64,000 bases of DNA from Streptomyces sp. H27-H1. Lineage in GTDB: Bacteria > Actinomycetota > Actinomycetes > Streptomycetales > Streptomycetaceae. Below the pieces are notes generated by a model. It had not been told where the DNA came from. It searched no databases and was given only the letters and a program-made list of their open reading frames with translations. The translations under genes and the position numbers were made by a program. Shown here piece by piece: positions 53,601-61,947 of the stretch. Position 1 is the first letter of the stretch; each line of letters begins with the position of its first letter. The DNA is taken from positions 1 through 64,000 of the forward strand of contig NZ_JAPNLJ010000017.1 of the NCBI RefSeq assembly GCF_026627445.1, given 5' to 3'.

Positions 53601-55097
53601 GCCACGGTTCGCCCGGGCACGCTCGACTCCCTGGGCAACGCCGAGCTGACCATGGTGATCCGGGTGATCGACCAGGACCGCCACCACGACGTCCCACTGG
53701 CGGCCCGCCAGATGCTGCACCGCTTCAAGGGCGTGCACACCCAGGGCCGGCAGCGCTTCGTCGTGTCGATCGACGACGACGAGCAGGTCACCGTCCGCTG
53801 GGTACGCGGCTTCGCGGCCCGGTGCAAGGACAAGCTGCGCCGGGCCAAGTGGGAGCTGCGCAACTCGCTGCCCGGCCGGCCCGGCTGGCGTACCCGCCTC
53901 ATGTACTGGCTCACGTACCCGTACCTGCACAACCGGGGCATCTGGATCATCGGTGAGCGCGAGGACACCGCCCAGGACAACAGCTACCACCTGTTCAAGT
54001 GGATCCGGCAGAACCGGCCCAAGACCAAGGTCTACTACTCCATCAACGGGGATTCCCCCGACTGGGACAAGGTCGCGCAGCACGGCCAGGTCATCGACCG
54101 GATGTCGTGGAAGCACCGCGCCTACCTGCTCCACGCGGAACGGCTGATCAACGCCTACGACCTGGAGGCCTACCTCGGCTTCCCGGGCCTCCTCAAGCGC
54201 GCCTTCCTACGCGGCTACGGCGACCTGCTGCGCTACAAGCGGGTGTTCCTCCAGCACGGAGTCGTCTACAACGACGTCGTCGCCTCGATCCACGGCCAGG
54301 CCACCAACGTCGACATGGTGCTCACCACGGGACGCAGCGAGCGGTCGTACTACGCGGAGCACTGCGGCTACGGCTACGACCGCGTCGCGGCGACCGGACT
54401 GCCCCGGTTCGACGCCCTGGAGCCGGTGCACGGACCGCGGCGGATCCTGGTCATGCCGACCTGGCGCCGCGACATCGTGGCGCCCTCGTACAACAAGGCG
54501 GCCAAGCCCGAGATCCCGTTCGCCGCGTCCGAGTACTACCGGTTCTTCTCCGCGCTGCTGCGCAACGAGCGGCTGCTGAGCGCGGCCCAGTACTACGGCG
54601 TCGAGCTGGAGTTCATGCCGCACTACGAGATCCGGCCCTACCTCAGCCACTTCAAGATCGACCACCCGTCGGTCAGCGTGTCCACGACCGGCCGGGACGT
54701 ACAGCTCGCCATGCGCGAGTGCTCGATGCTCGTGACGGACTATTCTTCGGTGTTCTTCGACGTGGCGTACATGGGCAAGCCCATCGTCTACACGAACTTC
54801 GACGACGAGTCCTTCTACACGAAGCACTACAAGCGCGGCTACTTCGATCTCGCGCGGGACGGCTTCGGCCCGGCCTGCCGCACGGTCGACCACGCGGTCC
54901 ACGAGATCATCGCCCTCATCGAGCGGAACTTCGAAGTGGAACCGCAGTACCGCCGCCGCGCCGAGGAGTTCTTCGTCCTGCGTGACACCTCCAACTGCGA
55001 GCGCGCTTACCAGGTCATCGAGACGATGGACGCGAACGCCGTCGGCGACCAGCGGGCTCTGCTCCACCTCGGAGCACGGGGCTTCGGCGAGTTCTGA
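50658..55097 (+). CDS. Giant bifunctional GT2-GT2-CDP-glycerol glycerophosphotransferase (TagF-like)
   Basis: This 1479-residue protein starts at ATG 50658, overlapping the previous stop; the open frame further upstream is chance. The first GT-A glycosyltransferase domain lies at about residues 8-220 (VTIVIPAFNASATLARALQS, VIVVDDRSTDGT, MFLDADDE). A second is at about 550-760 (ALVVHCHNDEYHLREFL, VVFVDDGSNDSTARQL). Beta-rich linkers follow. The C-terminal 385 residues resemble TagB/TagF glycerophosphotransferases (GVVYNDVVASIHG, ILVMPTWRRD, SMLVTDYSSVFFDVAYMGKP, YTNFDDESFY). It could build a glycosylated poly(alditol phosphate) from CDP-alcohol and UDP-sugar donors on the cytosolic face. No transmembrane segment is evident. 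Confidence 0.88.
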   Translation: MSFPVDISHYGVTIVIPAFNASATLARALQSALAQTHRSVEVIVVDDRSTDGTLALAHQFAAQDGRVRVIERPQNSGGCGAPRNNGIEAAAGQFVMFLDADDELPLKAVETLLSSALVTGSDVTAGRVVRINHATDELTVWQPQLYPADQTVAGLGAMPELIDDPIAAGKLYRRDFLDNYGIRFPEGVYFEDTYFSTVANFHARSFTILATPVYRWMWERESDQPSITNRRHELRSISDRVLVHQYTDSFLRSVGRPDLLARKGAKFLSHDLRLYTPELRTGDHAFHSGFLAAVAPYLHSLDPGTFELCGPMERVRAFGLMHGRVDIAVSASDYMKRRSVISSDIVERDGRVFWSGSLLGYPEAEKFLEVTDLELTGHKLADSRMYNKAASIEVVDGELHISGAIRNQFSRFGAEDKVELIAVLRRRSTKADHHFPVSGLEIDKDWIRYHTTIDLKSTLDKTDRAGYWNFFVQLRHAGDRASTALNISGVDVTSLRHSCDAGVYEVYETVSGNLGLRPETGEQRVKTSDRGTPWLWWQDTAPTGPVAPPERYAAALVVHCHNDEYHLREFLSSLVAQGSFDRTQVVFVDDGSNDSTARQLAAFAAYYPNAGVVTQHSLGASAAFDHGLQYVVAPYVMFARARDILGEDAVGRLLTGARRVKGADVVVGQADNFPGAWRSEDEPWQRYFTGKDSVRKLADAPYLVFSTLLGGKLFKTSYIREHGFRGGPGPGLEDDWFTVPAVLYARAVAIAPGARFFERDETNQNSLFDSPWNDPVKSVDRLRLAAHVLSSVQGAPPRTLVLAQRFVVRTLQPYVRNMHRIMSMPELAAVLPLLGSVYSQIPDDVILQYAVHPQSKVQHHAIVTGNLELFVDPLGAPEFLPTLFLDDEGMYRRLVTDPVRTTLLRVPRASAVLETFDWTDGEIHFEGLLVLSGVDINARYTNRIQLVLSNGEREVAIPVEQAYRRDRWRTRKNQDWFSGWRATVRPGTLDSLGNAELTMVIRVIDQDRHHDVPLAARQMLHRFKGVHTQGRQRFVVSIDDDEQVTVRWVRGFAARCKDKLRRAKWELRNSLPGRPGWRTRLMYWLTYPYLHNRGIWIIGEREDTAQDNSYHLFKWIRQNRPKTKVYYSINGDSPDWDKVAQHGQVIDRMSWKHRAYLLHAERLINAYDLEAYLGFPGLLKRAFLRGYGDLLRYKRVFLQHGVVYNDVVASIHGQATNVDMVLTTGRSERSYYAEHCGYGYDRVAATGLPRFDALEPVHGPRRILVMPTWRRDIVAPSYNKAAKPEIPFAASEYYRFFSALLRNERLLSAAQYYGVELEFMPHYEIRPYLSHFKIDHPSVSVSTTGRDVQLAMRECSMLVTDYSSVFFDVAYMGKPIVYTNFDDESFYTKHYKRGYFDLARDGFGPACRTVDHAVHEIIALIERNFEVEPQYRRRAEEFFVLRDTSNCERAYQVIETMDANAVGDQRALLHLGARGFGEF

Positions 55098-55115
55098 TAG
55101 GAAGTGCACGAAAGC

Positions 55116-55883
55116 ATGACGAGAATCTTCCTCGCCGGCGACTCCAGCGTCACGAGCCGGCAGGCCAGCATGGCGCCCATGGTCGGATGGGGCCAGACCC
55201 TTCAGCTGTTCCTGCAGGGCGCCGAGGTGCTCAACTGCGCGCGTGCCGGCTCGAGCACCCGCAGCTTCCTGGAGCGCGGGCGGCTCGCCTGGATCCTGGA
55301 GAACGCCGTCCCCGGCGACATCATGCTCATCTCCTTCGGGCTCATCGACATGAAGCCCGGTGACGGCCGCTACACCGAGCCGTTCAAGGAATTCCAGTCC
55401 TTCCTGCGCGAGTACGTCCACGCGGCCCGCGACCGGGGTGTCCACCCGGTCCTCGTCACCAGCCACGAGCGCCGCGTCTTCGACAAGTTCGCCAACATGC
55501 GCCGCCCCCTGGGCCTGTACCCCGCAGCCATGCGGGAGGTCGCGGCGCAGCTCACGGTGCCGCTCATCGACCTGAACGAGTGGAGCGTCGCCTGGTGGCG
55601 GCACGCCGGCCCCGACGGAACCAAGGCGATCTTCCTCTACCTGGATCCGGGCGAGCACCCGAACTATCCCGAGGGCGTGGCGGACAACACCCACCTGCGC
55701 GCCCACGGCGCGGTGGAGTGCTCCCGCTTCATCGCGGGGGAGCTGCAGACCCGCGGGCTGCTGCCGCCCTCGTACTTCCGCAACCTCCAAGCCCAGTTCG
55801 ATCCGGAACAGGCCGTCGAGTTCCTCCCCGACGACGTCTTCGACCAGCAGACCAAGGAACGGGTCGCAGAGGTACGACGATGA
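55116..55883 (+). CDS. SGNH/GDSL hydrolase (rhamnogalacturonan acetylesterase-like)
   Basis: This 255-residue protein has block I FLAGDSSVTS with S10 as nucleophile, block II Gly in ARAGSSTRSF, and block V DNTHLRAHG giving the Asp/His pair. The block III Asn of GxND is Ile77 here (SFGLIDMK), so the oxyanion hole is altered. No signal peptide is seen, so it would act in the cytosol, perhaps removing or transferring acyl groups on polymer precursors. ATG 55116 is preferred over GTG 55104. It ends in a 4-base overlap with the next gene. Confidence 0.8.
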   Translation: MTRIFLAGDSSVTSRQASMAPMVGWGQTLQLFLQGAEVLNCARAGSSTRSFLERGRLAWILENAVPGDIMLISFGLIDMKPGDGRYTEPFKEFQSFLREYVHAARDRGVHPVLVTSHERRVFDKFANMRRPLGLYPAAMREVAAQLTVPLIDLNEWSVAWWRHAGPDGTKAIFLYLDPGEHPNYPEGVADNTHLRAHGAVECSRFIAGELQTRGLLPPSYFRNLQAQFDPEQAVEFLPDDVFDQQTKERVAEVRR

Positions 55884-56596
55884 CCGACTGGTATCCGCTC
55901 GTCCGGGCGTGGGCCACCCACGAAGGCCGCACCGGCGTCCTCGACCTGATGTCCGACGTGGACCCCGCGCTCCCGGTCGCCCCGGGCCAGGAGTTCCAGA
56001 TCGCGATGACCGTGACGCCGAGCGGCGGGGCCTTCCGCACCTACGGCTACCTGCTCGACGACATGTTCGGCGACCTCGCCACCTTCGAGGACCTCCAGGG
56101 GCTGCGTCACCTCACGAACGGGCGCTACACCACCTTCGCCACGGGGGACGAGCCGCGCACCGCCGTCGGAACGGTCCGGATGGCCAAGGACGCCCCCGAG
56201 CGCGAGGTCCTGCTCCCGCGGGTCATCGTGGGCATCATGCCGGCCCAGGGGGAGAAGCTCGTCCCCTGCGCGGTCGTCCACGACCAGGGCTTCTACATCC
56301 GCCGCCACCACCTCCGCGGCCGCGTCCTGATGCTGAACCCAGGAGCGCGGACCGTACTGCCCGCCGAGCCCCCCGCCCCCGGGCTGCGACTGACCGGGGT
56401 CTCCCTGGCCCGCGGCGGGATGATCAGCTGTACCCCGGACGGGACGGTCACCTACCAGCCCCACCCCTCGCACCTCGGCTACGACCGCTTCGAGTGCCGT
56501 TACGAGGACGCCGACGGCAACACGGTCTGGTCCGATGTCACCGTGCACGTCGGCGAGCTCGCCAACCCCGGAGCACTGCCGGTCGATCATGGCTAG
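55880..56596 (+). CDS. Unrecognised 238-aa protein of the surface-polymer operon
   Basis: The gene starts at ATG 55880, overlapping the previous stop codon, and ends overlapping the next start by 8 bases, so it is firmly in the operon. I do not recognise the family. The first 180 residues contain no membrane segment or signal. The last 60 look like an Ig/cadherin-like strand set (PDGTVTYQPHPSHLGYDRFE followed by YEDADGNTVWSDVTVHV), as found in repeat modules of surface proteins. A single histidine-rich stretch, IRRHHLRGRV, lies near residue 140. It may bind a carbohydrate or partner enzyme. Confidence 0.7.
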   Translation: MTDWYPLVRAWATHEGRTGVLDLMSDVDPALPVAPGQEFQIAMTVTPSGGAFRTYGYLLDDMFGDLATFEDLQGLRHLTNGRYTTFATGDEPRTAVGTVRMAKDAPEREVLLPRVIVGIMPAQGEKLVPCAVVHDQGFYIRRHHLRGRVLMLNPGARTVLPAEPPAPGLRLTGVSLARGGMISCTPDGTVTYQPHPSHLGYDRFECRYEDADGNTVWSDVTVHVGELANPGALPVDHG

Positions 56597-57842
56597 ACGC
56601 ATTGCTCCGACGGCTCTGCTCTGTCTCGCGCTCGCCGCGACCTCGTGCGGCTCCGCACCCGACGAGGACCGGCCGTCGCCCTCGCCGAGCGTGGACCTCC
56701 ACCTGCCTGCGGGCGTCGAGTACCACGAGACCTCGGAGGAGTTCGGCCGCCGCGGCCCCTCGGCCGTCAAGATCCTCACCATCAGCCCCGACTCCAAGGC
56801 CCGGGTGGCCGGCATCCACGCCAAGGAGCTCGCCGGGACCGCGACGGTACGGGACATGGCGCAGCAGACCGGGGCCCGCGCGGCGGTCAACGGCTCGTTC
56901 TTCGACATCGCCACGGGACGCCAGTACGCCGGCTACGAGGGGGACCCGCTGGGCCTCTACGCCGAGAACGGGAAGATCCTCAGTGAGGCGAGCAACGGCC
57001 GTGCGGCGCTGCTCCTCGGCTACGAGGACGGACGGCTCGTCGCACGCGTCGAGGAGACCCTGACCACCGGCCGGCTGCTCGCGGAGGACACCACGCAGCG
57101 CGAACTGGACGGGGTCAACCGGGTTCCCGGCCGGGTGCTGGGCTGCGGCGGGGTGGGCGGCGACCGGATCGCCAACACCGAGGAGCCCATGGACGAGCCG
57201 TACACCGGGCTGTGCACCGACGTCGACGAGATCGTCCAGTTCACCGAGCAGTGGTCGAGCCGGACCCCGCCCGGACCGCCGCGCAGCTCGGAGGCCGTGC
57301 TCGACGAGGACGGCACGGTCCGCGAGGTGCGGGTCCCGGCGGGCGGCCGGATCCCGCCGGGCGGCAGCACCCTGTACGCCATCGGCCCGGGCGCCGGGTG
57401 GCTCCAGGGCCACGCGCTCAAGGGCAGCCGCATGGAGGTCAGCCAGGAGATGACCGACGGGGCGGGCCTGGCCATGTCCGGTCAGGTCGACTCGGCCATC
57501 GGCGGCAGCCACCGGCTGCTGCGCAACGGCACGGTCACCGTCGCGGCCAACGCGGCGGGCGGCAAGCCCAACCCGCGCACTGTGGCCGGGGTGAAGGCCG
57601 ACGGCACCCTGCTGCTCGTCACCATCGACGGCCGGGAGGTGGGCGTGAGCGCCGGCGCCACCCTTGCCGAAGCGGCCCGGTACCTGGCCACGCTGGGCGC
57701 CGTCGACGCGGTCAACCTGGACGGCGGCGGATCCACCACCATGATCGTCGCCGGAGAGCTCCGCAACCGCCCCAGGGGCGGAGCGAAGGACGACGTCACC
57801 GAGCGGCCGGTCTCCAACGGGATCGGGATCTTCGACCAATAG
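56589..57842 (+). CDS. Phosphodiester glycosidase (NAGPA/DUF2233) domain lipoprotein
   Basis: This 417-residue lipoprotein has the signal MARRIAPTALLCLALAATSC, with C20 as the lipid anchor. The NAGPA domain is recognised by ARAAVNGSFFDIATG near residue 100 and the late AVNLDGGGSTTMIV plus PVSNGIGIF segments. Relatives remove GlcNAc from phosphodiester-linked sugars, so it may edit sugar-phosphate links in a wall polymer outside the membrane. The start overlaps the preceding gene by 8 bases. A perfect hairpin follows. Confidence 0.85.
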   Translation: MARRIAPTALLCLALAATSCGSAPDEDRPSPSPSVDLHLPAGVEYHETSEEFGRRGPSAVKILTISPDSKARVAGIHAKELAGTATVRDMAQQTGARAAVNGSFFDIATGRQYAGYEGDPLGLYAENGKILSEASNGRAALLLGYEDGRLVARVEETLTTGRLLAEDTTQRELDGVNRVPGRVLGCGGVGGDRIANTEEPMDEPYTGLCTDVDEIVQFTEQWSSRTPPGPPRSSEAVLDEDGTVREVRVPAGGRIPPGGSTLYAIGPGAGWLQGHALKGSRMEVSQEMTDGAGLAMSGQVDSAIGGSHRLLRNGTVTVAANAAGGKPNPRTVAGVKADGTLLLVTIDGREVGVSAGATLAEAARYLATLGAVDAVNLDGGGSTTMIVAGELRNRPRGGAKDDVTERPVSNGIGIFDQ

Positions 57843-57872
57843 CGCCCGACCAATGGCGCACTGCGGGCAGCA

Positions 57873-57905
57873 CACAGGGGGACGAGCCCGGCTCGTCCCC
57901 CTGTG
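57873..57905. terminator. Terminator between convergent surface-polymer genes
   Basis: Perfect 15-base arms, CACAGGGGGACGAGC / GCTCGTCCCCCTGTG, with a 3-base loop lie between two convergent genes. Confidence 0.85.
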
Positions 57906-57923
57906 CGTACCGCGTGAGGACCG

Positions 57924-59606
57924 TCAGTCGAGGCGGACCGTGCCCGCGGGGGCGGAGAACAGGGCCCCGCCGCGGCTCATGGAGATGAAGACCTCGTATT
58001 CGCCCGGAGCCGCGTTCTTCAGGTCGATGCCCTTGTAGCCCGAGGTGGCGAAGTAGCCGTAGTCGTAGCTGTTGAAGTCCCCGCGCCGCATGTGCGCCCG
58101 CACCAGCGCGGCCTTGCCGGAGATGCCCAGCCGGAACGAGTAGGTGGCCTGGGGGCTGCGCAGGACCATGTAATAGGTGGCGTGCCCGTGCTGGGAGGCG
58201 TCCAGGCCGTGGATGAAGAACACGCCCTCCACGTGCAGGACGCGGCCCTTCTGCCAGGTCTTCTCCAGCGAGAAGGCAGTCTCCTGCGATACGTGCCCGA
58301 TGATCGGGCGCCGCACCAGCTTGACGCTCTTCTCGTCGCCGGTCAGGCAGATCTCGAGGCTGCCGAAGGGGCGGCGCAGGTCGAAGGGGCGCCGGGCGAC
58401 GAGCGGGGTCCGCCGGTCGATGCCCTCGGCCGGGCTGGTCACGCGTATCGACAGGTCGAACCTGCCGCCGGGTATGCCGGTCATCGCGATGCCGTTGGGG
58501 TGCTCCGGATCGAAGCCGCCGTTGACGTAGTCGCAGGCGTACTGGTCGAAGTAGAGGCTGTAGGTGTGCTTGGCCGGGGTGACGGCGAGCGGGAATTCCC
58601 AGCTCTTTCCGCCGCCTTCGACGACCAGGTGCTTGAGGGTCTGCACCTCCCCATAGGCGGATTCGCCGGGGATGAAGGCGTGGCCGCTGAGCTGGAGGTA
58701 GTTCGCGCGGATGTCCTGCTTGTTCAGAACGGCCAGCAGGGTGTCCGACTGGCGCCGCTCCATCAGGGTGTGCTGCCGCAGCGCCGGGTCGGGAACGGAA
58801 CCGTTCTCCAGGAATCCCAGCCGGGGCTCGGCGCCGTCGGTGAGGGCGGTGAGCAAACCGCTCATCAGCGGCATGTTGTATCCGGAGACCTCGCCGTGCG
58901 CGCGGACCATATCGGACCTGGTCCGGATCACATTGAAGTTCTGGCAGTTCCAGAAGAGGTTCAGGTGCGGCGCGATCTCGACGGGGTACTGCTCGTCCGC
59001 CTCCGAGGTGAAGAGGTAGACGTTGTGGCCCTGGGCGCCGTACGTCTTCAGCAGTTCGGGAATGGCGTTGTTGAGCGCGTCCACATGCTGCTGCGGCATG
59101 TCCTCGCCCATCATGTACCGGCCGGTGTCGGCCCGGTCGCGCACGTAGTCGCCGATGAGGAACTGCGGCACCACGGAGACGATGTTCCGGAAACCGTATT
59201 TCAGGCCGTAGTACAGCGCCGCGCTGCCGCCCTTGGAGACGCCGAGCAGGCTGACGTCGCCCCGGGTCAGATTCAGCCCGGCCAGGGTGCGGTCGATGAG
59301 TGAGAGCACCGAGTGCTCGATGTCGAACGACATGTTCCGGCACATGTAATAGCTGTAGCGCTCGTCGAAGTGGTCGCGGATCCACAGGATGTTCGCGCGC
59401 AGGCCGAGCAGCGATTTGCCGGCGAAATGGTAGCCCTGGGGGGCGGCGAAACCGGAGAAGACGACGATCAGGTGGCGGGCGTCGCCTTCGGCGGGACGGA
59501 ATTTGTACTCCACGGGCACCAGACCGGACGTGTCGGTTCCCGATACGATCGCGCGCCGGTCGATGGCCGCCGCATTGGGCACGAGCGGAGGGAGTGCTGA
59601 GTTCAT
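57924..59606 (-). CDS. Alpha/beta-hydrolase-like protein of Asp2/XcbB type
   Basis: This 560-residue protein has an N-terminal alpha/beta-hydrolase fold with nucleophile-elbow motif GVSKGGSAALYYGLKYG near residue 125 and a preceding LIVVFSGFAAPQGYHFAGKS strand-loop. The C-terminal half is beta-rich (about residues 330-560) and has no recognised catalytic motif. The pattern recalls accessory-secretion Asp2 and XcbB/CpsF-like capsule proteins, some of which O-acetylate surface glycans. No signal peptide is seen. It is convergent with the polymer operon and probably modifies the same surface material. Family assignment is from motif memory and needs a profile search. Confidence 0.6.
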   Translation of the reverse strand: MNSALPPLVPNAAAIDRRAIVSGTDTSGLVPVEYKFRPAEGDARHLIVVFSGFAAPQGYHFAGKSLLGLRANILWIRDHFDERYSYYMCRNMSFDIEHSVLSLIDRTLAGLNLTRGDVSLLGVSKGGSAALYYGLKYGFRNIVSVVPQFLIGDYVRDRADTGRYMMGEDMPQQHVDALNNAIPELLKTYGAQGHNVYLFTSEADEQYPVEIAPHLNLFWNCQNFNVIRTRSDMVRAHGEVSGYNMPLMSGLLTALTDGAEPRLGFLENGSVPDPALRQHTLMERRQSDTLLAVLNKQDIRANYLQLSGHAFIPGESAYGEVQTLKHLVVEGGGKSWEFPLAVTPAKHTYSLYFDQYACDYVNGGFDPEHPNGIAMTGIPGGRFDLSIRVTSPAEGIDRRTPLVARRPFDLRRPFGSLEICLTGDEKSVKLVRRPIIGHVSQETAFSLEKTWQKGRVLHVEGVFFIHGLDASQHGHATYYMVLRSPQATYSFRLGISGKAALVRAHMRRGDFNSYDYGYFATSGYKGIDLKNAAPGEYEVFISMSRGGALFSAPAGTVRLD

Positions 59607-59742
59607 GGAGTGTGCTTTCCTGCCCCTGTCGATATCCGTCGCCGCCTGCCGGAAGCCCCGGAAGTCTACCGAGAGCCCGATCCCGAGGTCGACCCCGTAC
59701 GCCCCGGCCCGTCTGTGACGTTGGAAACGGACACCCCGAAAA

Positions 59743-59788
59743 CGGCTGCTCCCGCACCCTGCCCGAGGGCCTGGTACGGGAGCAGCCG
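59743..59788 (-). terminator. Rho-independent terminator of fadB operon
   Basis: Perfect 12-base arms CGGCTGCTCCCG / CGGGAGCAGCCG are followed on the minus strand by TTTTCGG. It lies 17 bases after the fadB stop codon. Confidence 0.88.
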
Positions 59789-59805
59789 CAACGGTGCTAC
59801 AGGTG

Positions 59806-61947
59806 TTAAGCGGGAATGCTGGCCACGCCCGGGGCCAGGAACTTCTTGCCGTTCACCCGCTCGGAGACGCCCTCACGGTCCAGGTACGGCGTGACGCCGC
59901 CCAGGTGGAAGGGCCAGCCCGCGCCCGTGATGAGGCAGAGGTCGATGTCCTGGGCCTCGGCCACGACACCCTCCTCCAGCATCAGGCCGATCTCCTGGGC
60001 CACCGCGTCCAGGACGCGGTCGCGGACCTGCTCCTCGGTGAGGACGACATCACCCTGTACGAGGAGGGCGGCGACCTCGGGGTCCAGCTCCGGCTTGAAA
60101 CCGTTCTCGGCGGAGTAGACGTAGAAGCCGCGCTTGCCGGCCTTGACCACGGCCGCCAGGTTCGGGGAGACGGTGAAGCGCTCCGGGAAGGCGCGGTTCA
60201 GGGTCTCGGAGACGTGCAAGCCGATCGCCGGGCCCACGAGCTCCAGCAGCACCAGCGGGGACATCGGCAGGCCGAGCGGCTCGATGGCCTTCTCGGCGGT
60301 GACCACCGGGGTGCCCTCGTCGATGACGTTCTGGATCTCGCCCATGAAGCGGGTCAGGATGCGGTTCACCACGAACGCCGGGGCGTCCTTGGTGAGGACC
60401 GCGGTCTTCTTCAGCTTCCGCGCGACACCGAAGGCCGTGGCCAGCGCGGCGTCGTCGGTCTGCTCACCGCGGACGATCTCCAGCAGCGGGAGGATCGCGA
60501 CCGGGTTGAAGAAGTGGAAGCCGACCACGCGCTCCGGGTGCTGGAGCTTGGACGCCATCTCGGAGACCGACAGCGAGGAGGTGTTGGTGGCGAGGATCGC
60601 GTGCGCCGGGGCGACCGCCTCGACCTCCGCGAACACCTTCTGCTTGACGGACATCTCCTCGAACACGGCCTCGATGATGAAGTCGGCGTCCGCGAAGCCC
60701 TCGGCCTTGTCCAGGACGCCCGTCACCAGGGCGGTCAGGCGGTTGGCCTTGTCCTGGTTGATGCGGCCCTTGCCGAGCAGCTTCTGGATCTCGGCGCGGA
60801 CGTAGCCCACACCCTTGTCCACGCGCTCCTGGTCGATGTCGGTGAGGACCACCGGCACCTCCAGGCGGCGCAGGAACAGCAGCGCCAGCTGCGAGGCCAT
60901 CAGACCCGCGCCGACGACGCCGACCTTGGTGACCGGACGGGCCAGCGCCTTGTCCGGGGCGCCGGCCGGGCGCTTGGCGCGCTTCTGGACCAGGTTGAAG
61001 GCGTAGATGCCGGAGCGCAGTTCGCCGCCCATGATGAGGTCCGCGAGCGCGGTGTCCTCGGCGTCGAAGCCCTTCTGCAGGTCGCCGTCCTTGGCCGCCT
61101 CGATGATCTCCAGCGCGCGGTAGGCCGCGGGGGCCGCGCCGTGCACCTTGGAGTCCGCGATGAAGCGGCCCTTGGCGACCGCCGCGTCCCAGGCCTCGCC
61201 GCGGTCGACCTCGGCGCGTACGACCGCGGTCTCGCCGTTCAGCACGCGGGCGGTCCACAGGAGCGACTGCTCCAGGAAGTCCGCGCCTTCGAACAGCGCG
61301 TCGGCGATGCCCAGCTCGAAGACCTGCTTGCCCTTGAGCTGGCGGTTCTGGTTCAGCGAGTTCTCGATGATGACCGAGATCGCGCGCTCGGCGCCGATCA
61401 GGTTCGGCAGCAGGGCGCAGCCGCCCCAGCCGGGAACCAGGCCGAGGAAGACCTCGGGCAGCGAGAACGCCGGGATGGCCTTGGAGACGGTGCGGTAGGT
61501 GCAGTGCAGACCGACCTCGACACCGCCGCCCATCGCCGCGCCGTTGTAGTAGGCGAAGGTGGGGACGGCCAGCGCGGCCAGGCGCTTGAAGACGTCGTGG
61601 CCGCCCTTGCCGATGGCGAGCGCCTCGTCGTGCTTCTTGAGCAGCTCCACACCCTTGAGGTCGGCGCCGACCGCGAAGATGAAGGGCTTGCCGGTGAGGC
61701 CCGCGCCGACGATGGAGCCCGCGAGGGCCTCCTGCTCGACCTGGTCGATCGCCGCGTTCAGGTTGGCGAGGGACTGCGGGCCGAAGGTGGTCGGCTTGGT
61801 GTGGTCCAGGCCGTTGTCCAGCGTGATGAGCGCGAAGCGCCCGGCGCCGAAGGGCAGGTCCAGGTGGCGGACGAGCGCGCGCGTGACGACCTCGTCCGGG
61901 AACAGCTCGGCCGCGCCCTTCAGGAGCTCAGTGGTGGTGGTGCTCAC
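59806..61947 (-). CDS. fadB: 3-hydroxyacyl-CoA dehydrogenase / enoyl-CoA hydratase (FadB-like)
   Basis: This 713-residue bifunctional beta-oxidation enzyme has an N-terminal crotonase domain (AGSIVGAGLTGKPFIFAVGA and GAAMGGGVEVGLHC), then the NAD-binding dehydrogenase domain (VGVVGAGLMASQLALLFLRR; FIIEAVFEEM; ATNTSSLSVSEMA; VVGFHFFNPV). GTG 61947 overlaps the thiolase TGA by 4 bases, with GAGGGAGA upstream, so the two are translationally coupled. Together they complete fatty-acid beta-oxidation. A T-tailed terminator follows. Confidence 0.94.
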   Translation of the reverse strand: MSTTTTELLKGAAELFPDEVVTRALVRHLDLPFGAGRFALITLDNGLDHTKPTTFGPQSLANLNAAIDQVEQEALAGSIVGAGLTGKPFIFAVGADLKGVELLKKHDEALAIGKGGHDVFKRLAALAVPTFAYYNGAAMGGGVEVGLHCTYRTVSKAIPAFSLPEVFLGLVPGWGGCALLPNLIGAERAISVIIENSLNQNRQLKGKQVFELGIADALFEGADFLEQSLLWTARVLNGETAVVRAEVDRGEAWDAAVAKGRFIADSKVHGAAPAAYRALEIIEAAKDGDLQKGFDAEDTALADLIMGGELRSGIYAFNLVQKRAKRPAGAPDKALARPVTKVGVVGAGLMASQLALLFLRRLEVPVVLTDIDQERVDKGVGYVRAEIQKLLGKGRINQDKANRLTALVTGVLDKAEGFADADFIIEAVFEEMSVKQKVFAEVEAVAPAHAILATNTSSLSVSEMASKLQHPERVVGFHFFNPVAILPLLEIVRGEQTDDAALATAFGVARKLKKTAVLTKDAPAFVVNRILTRFMGEIQNVIDEGTPVVTAEKAIEPLGLPMSPLVLLELVGPAIGLHVSETLNRAFPERFTVSPNLAAVVKAGKRGFYVYSAENGFKPELDPEVAALLVQGDVVLTEEQVRDRVLDAVAQEIGLMLEEGVVAEAQDIDLCLITGAGWPFHLGGVTPYLDREGVSERVNGKKFLAPGVASIPA

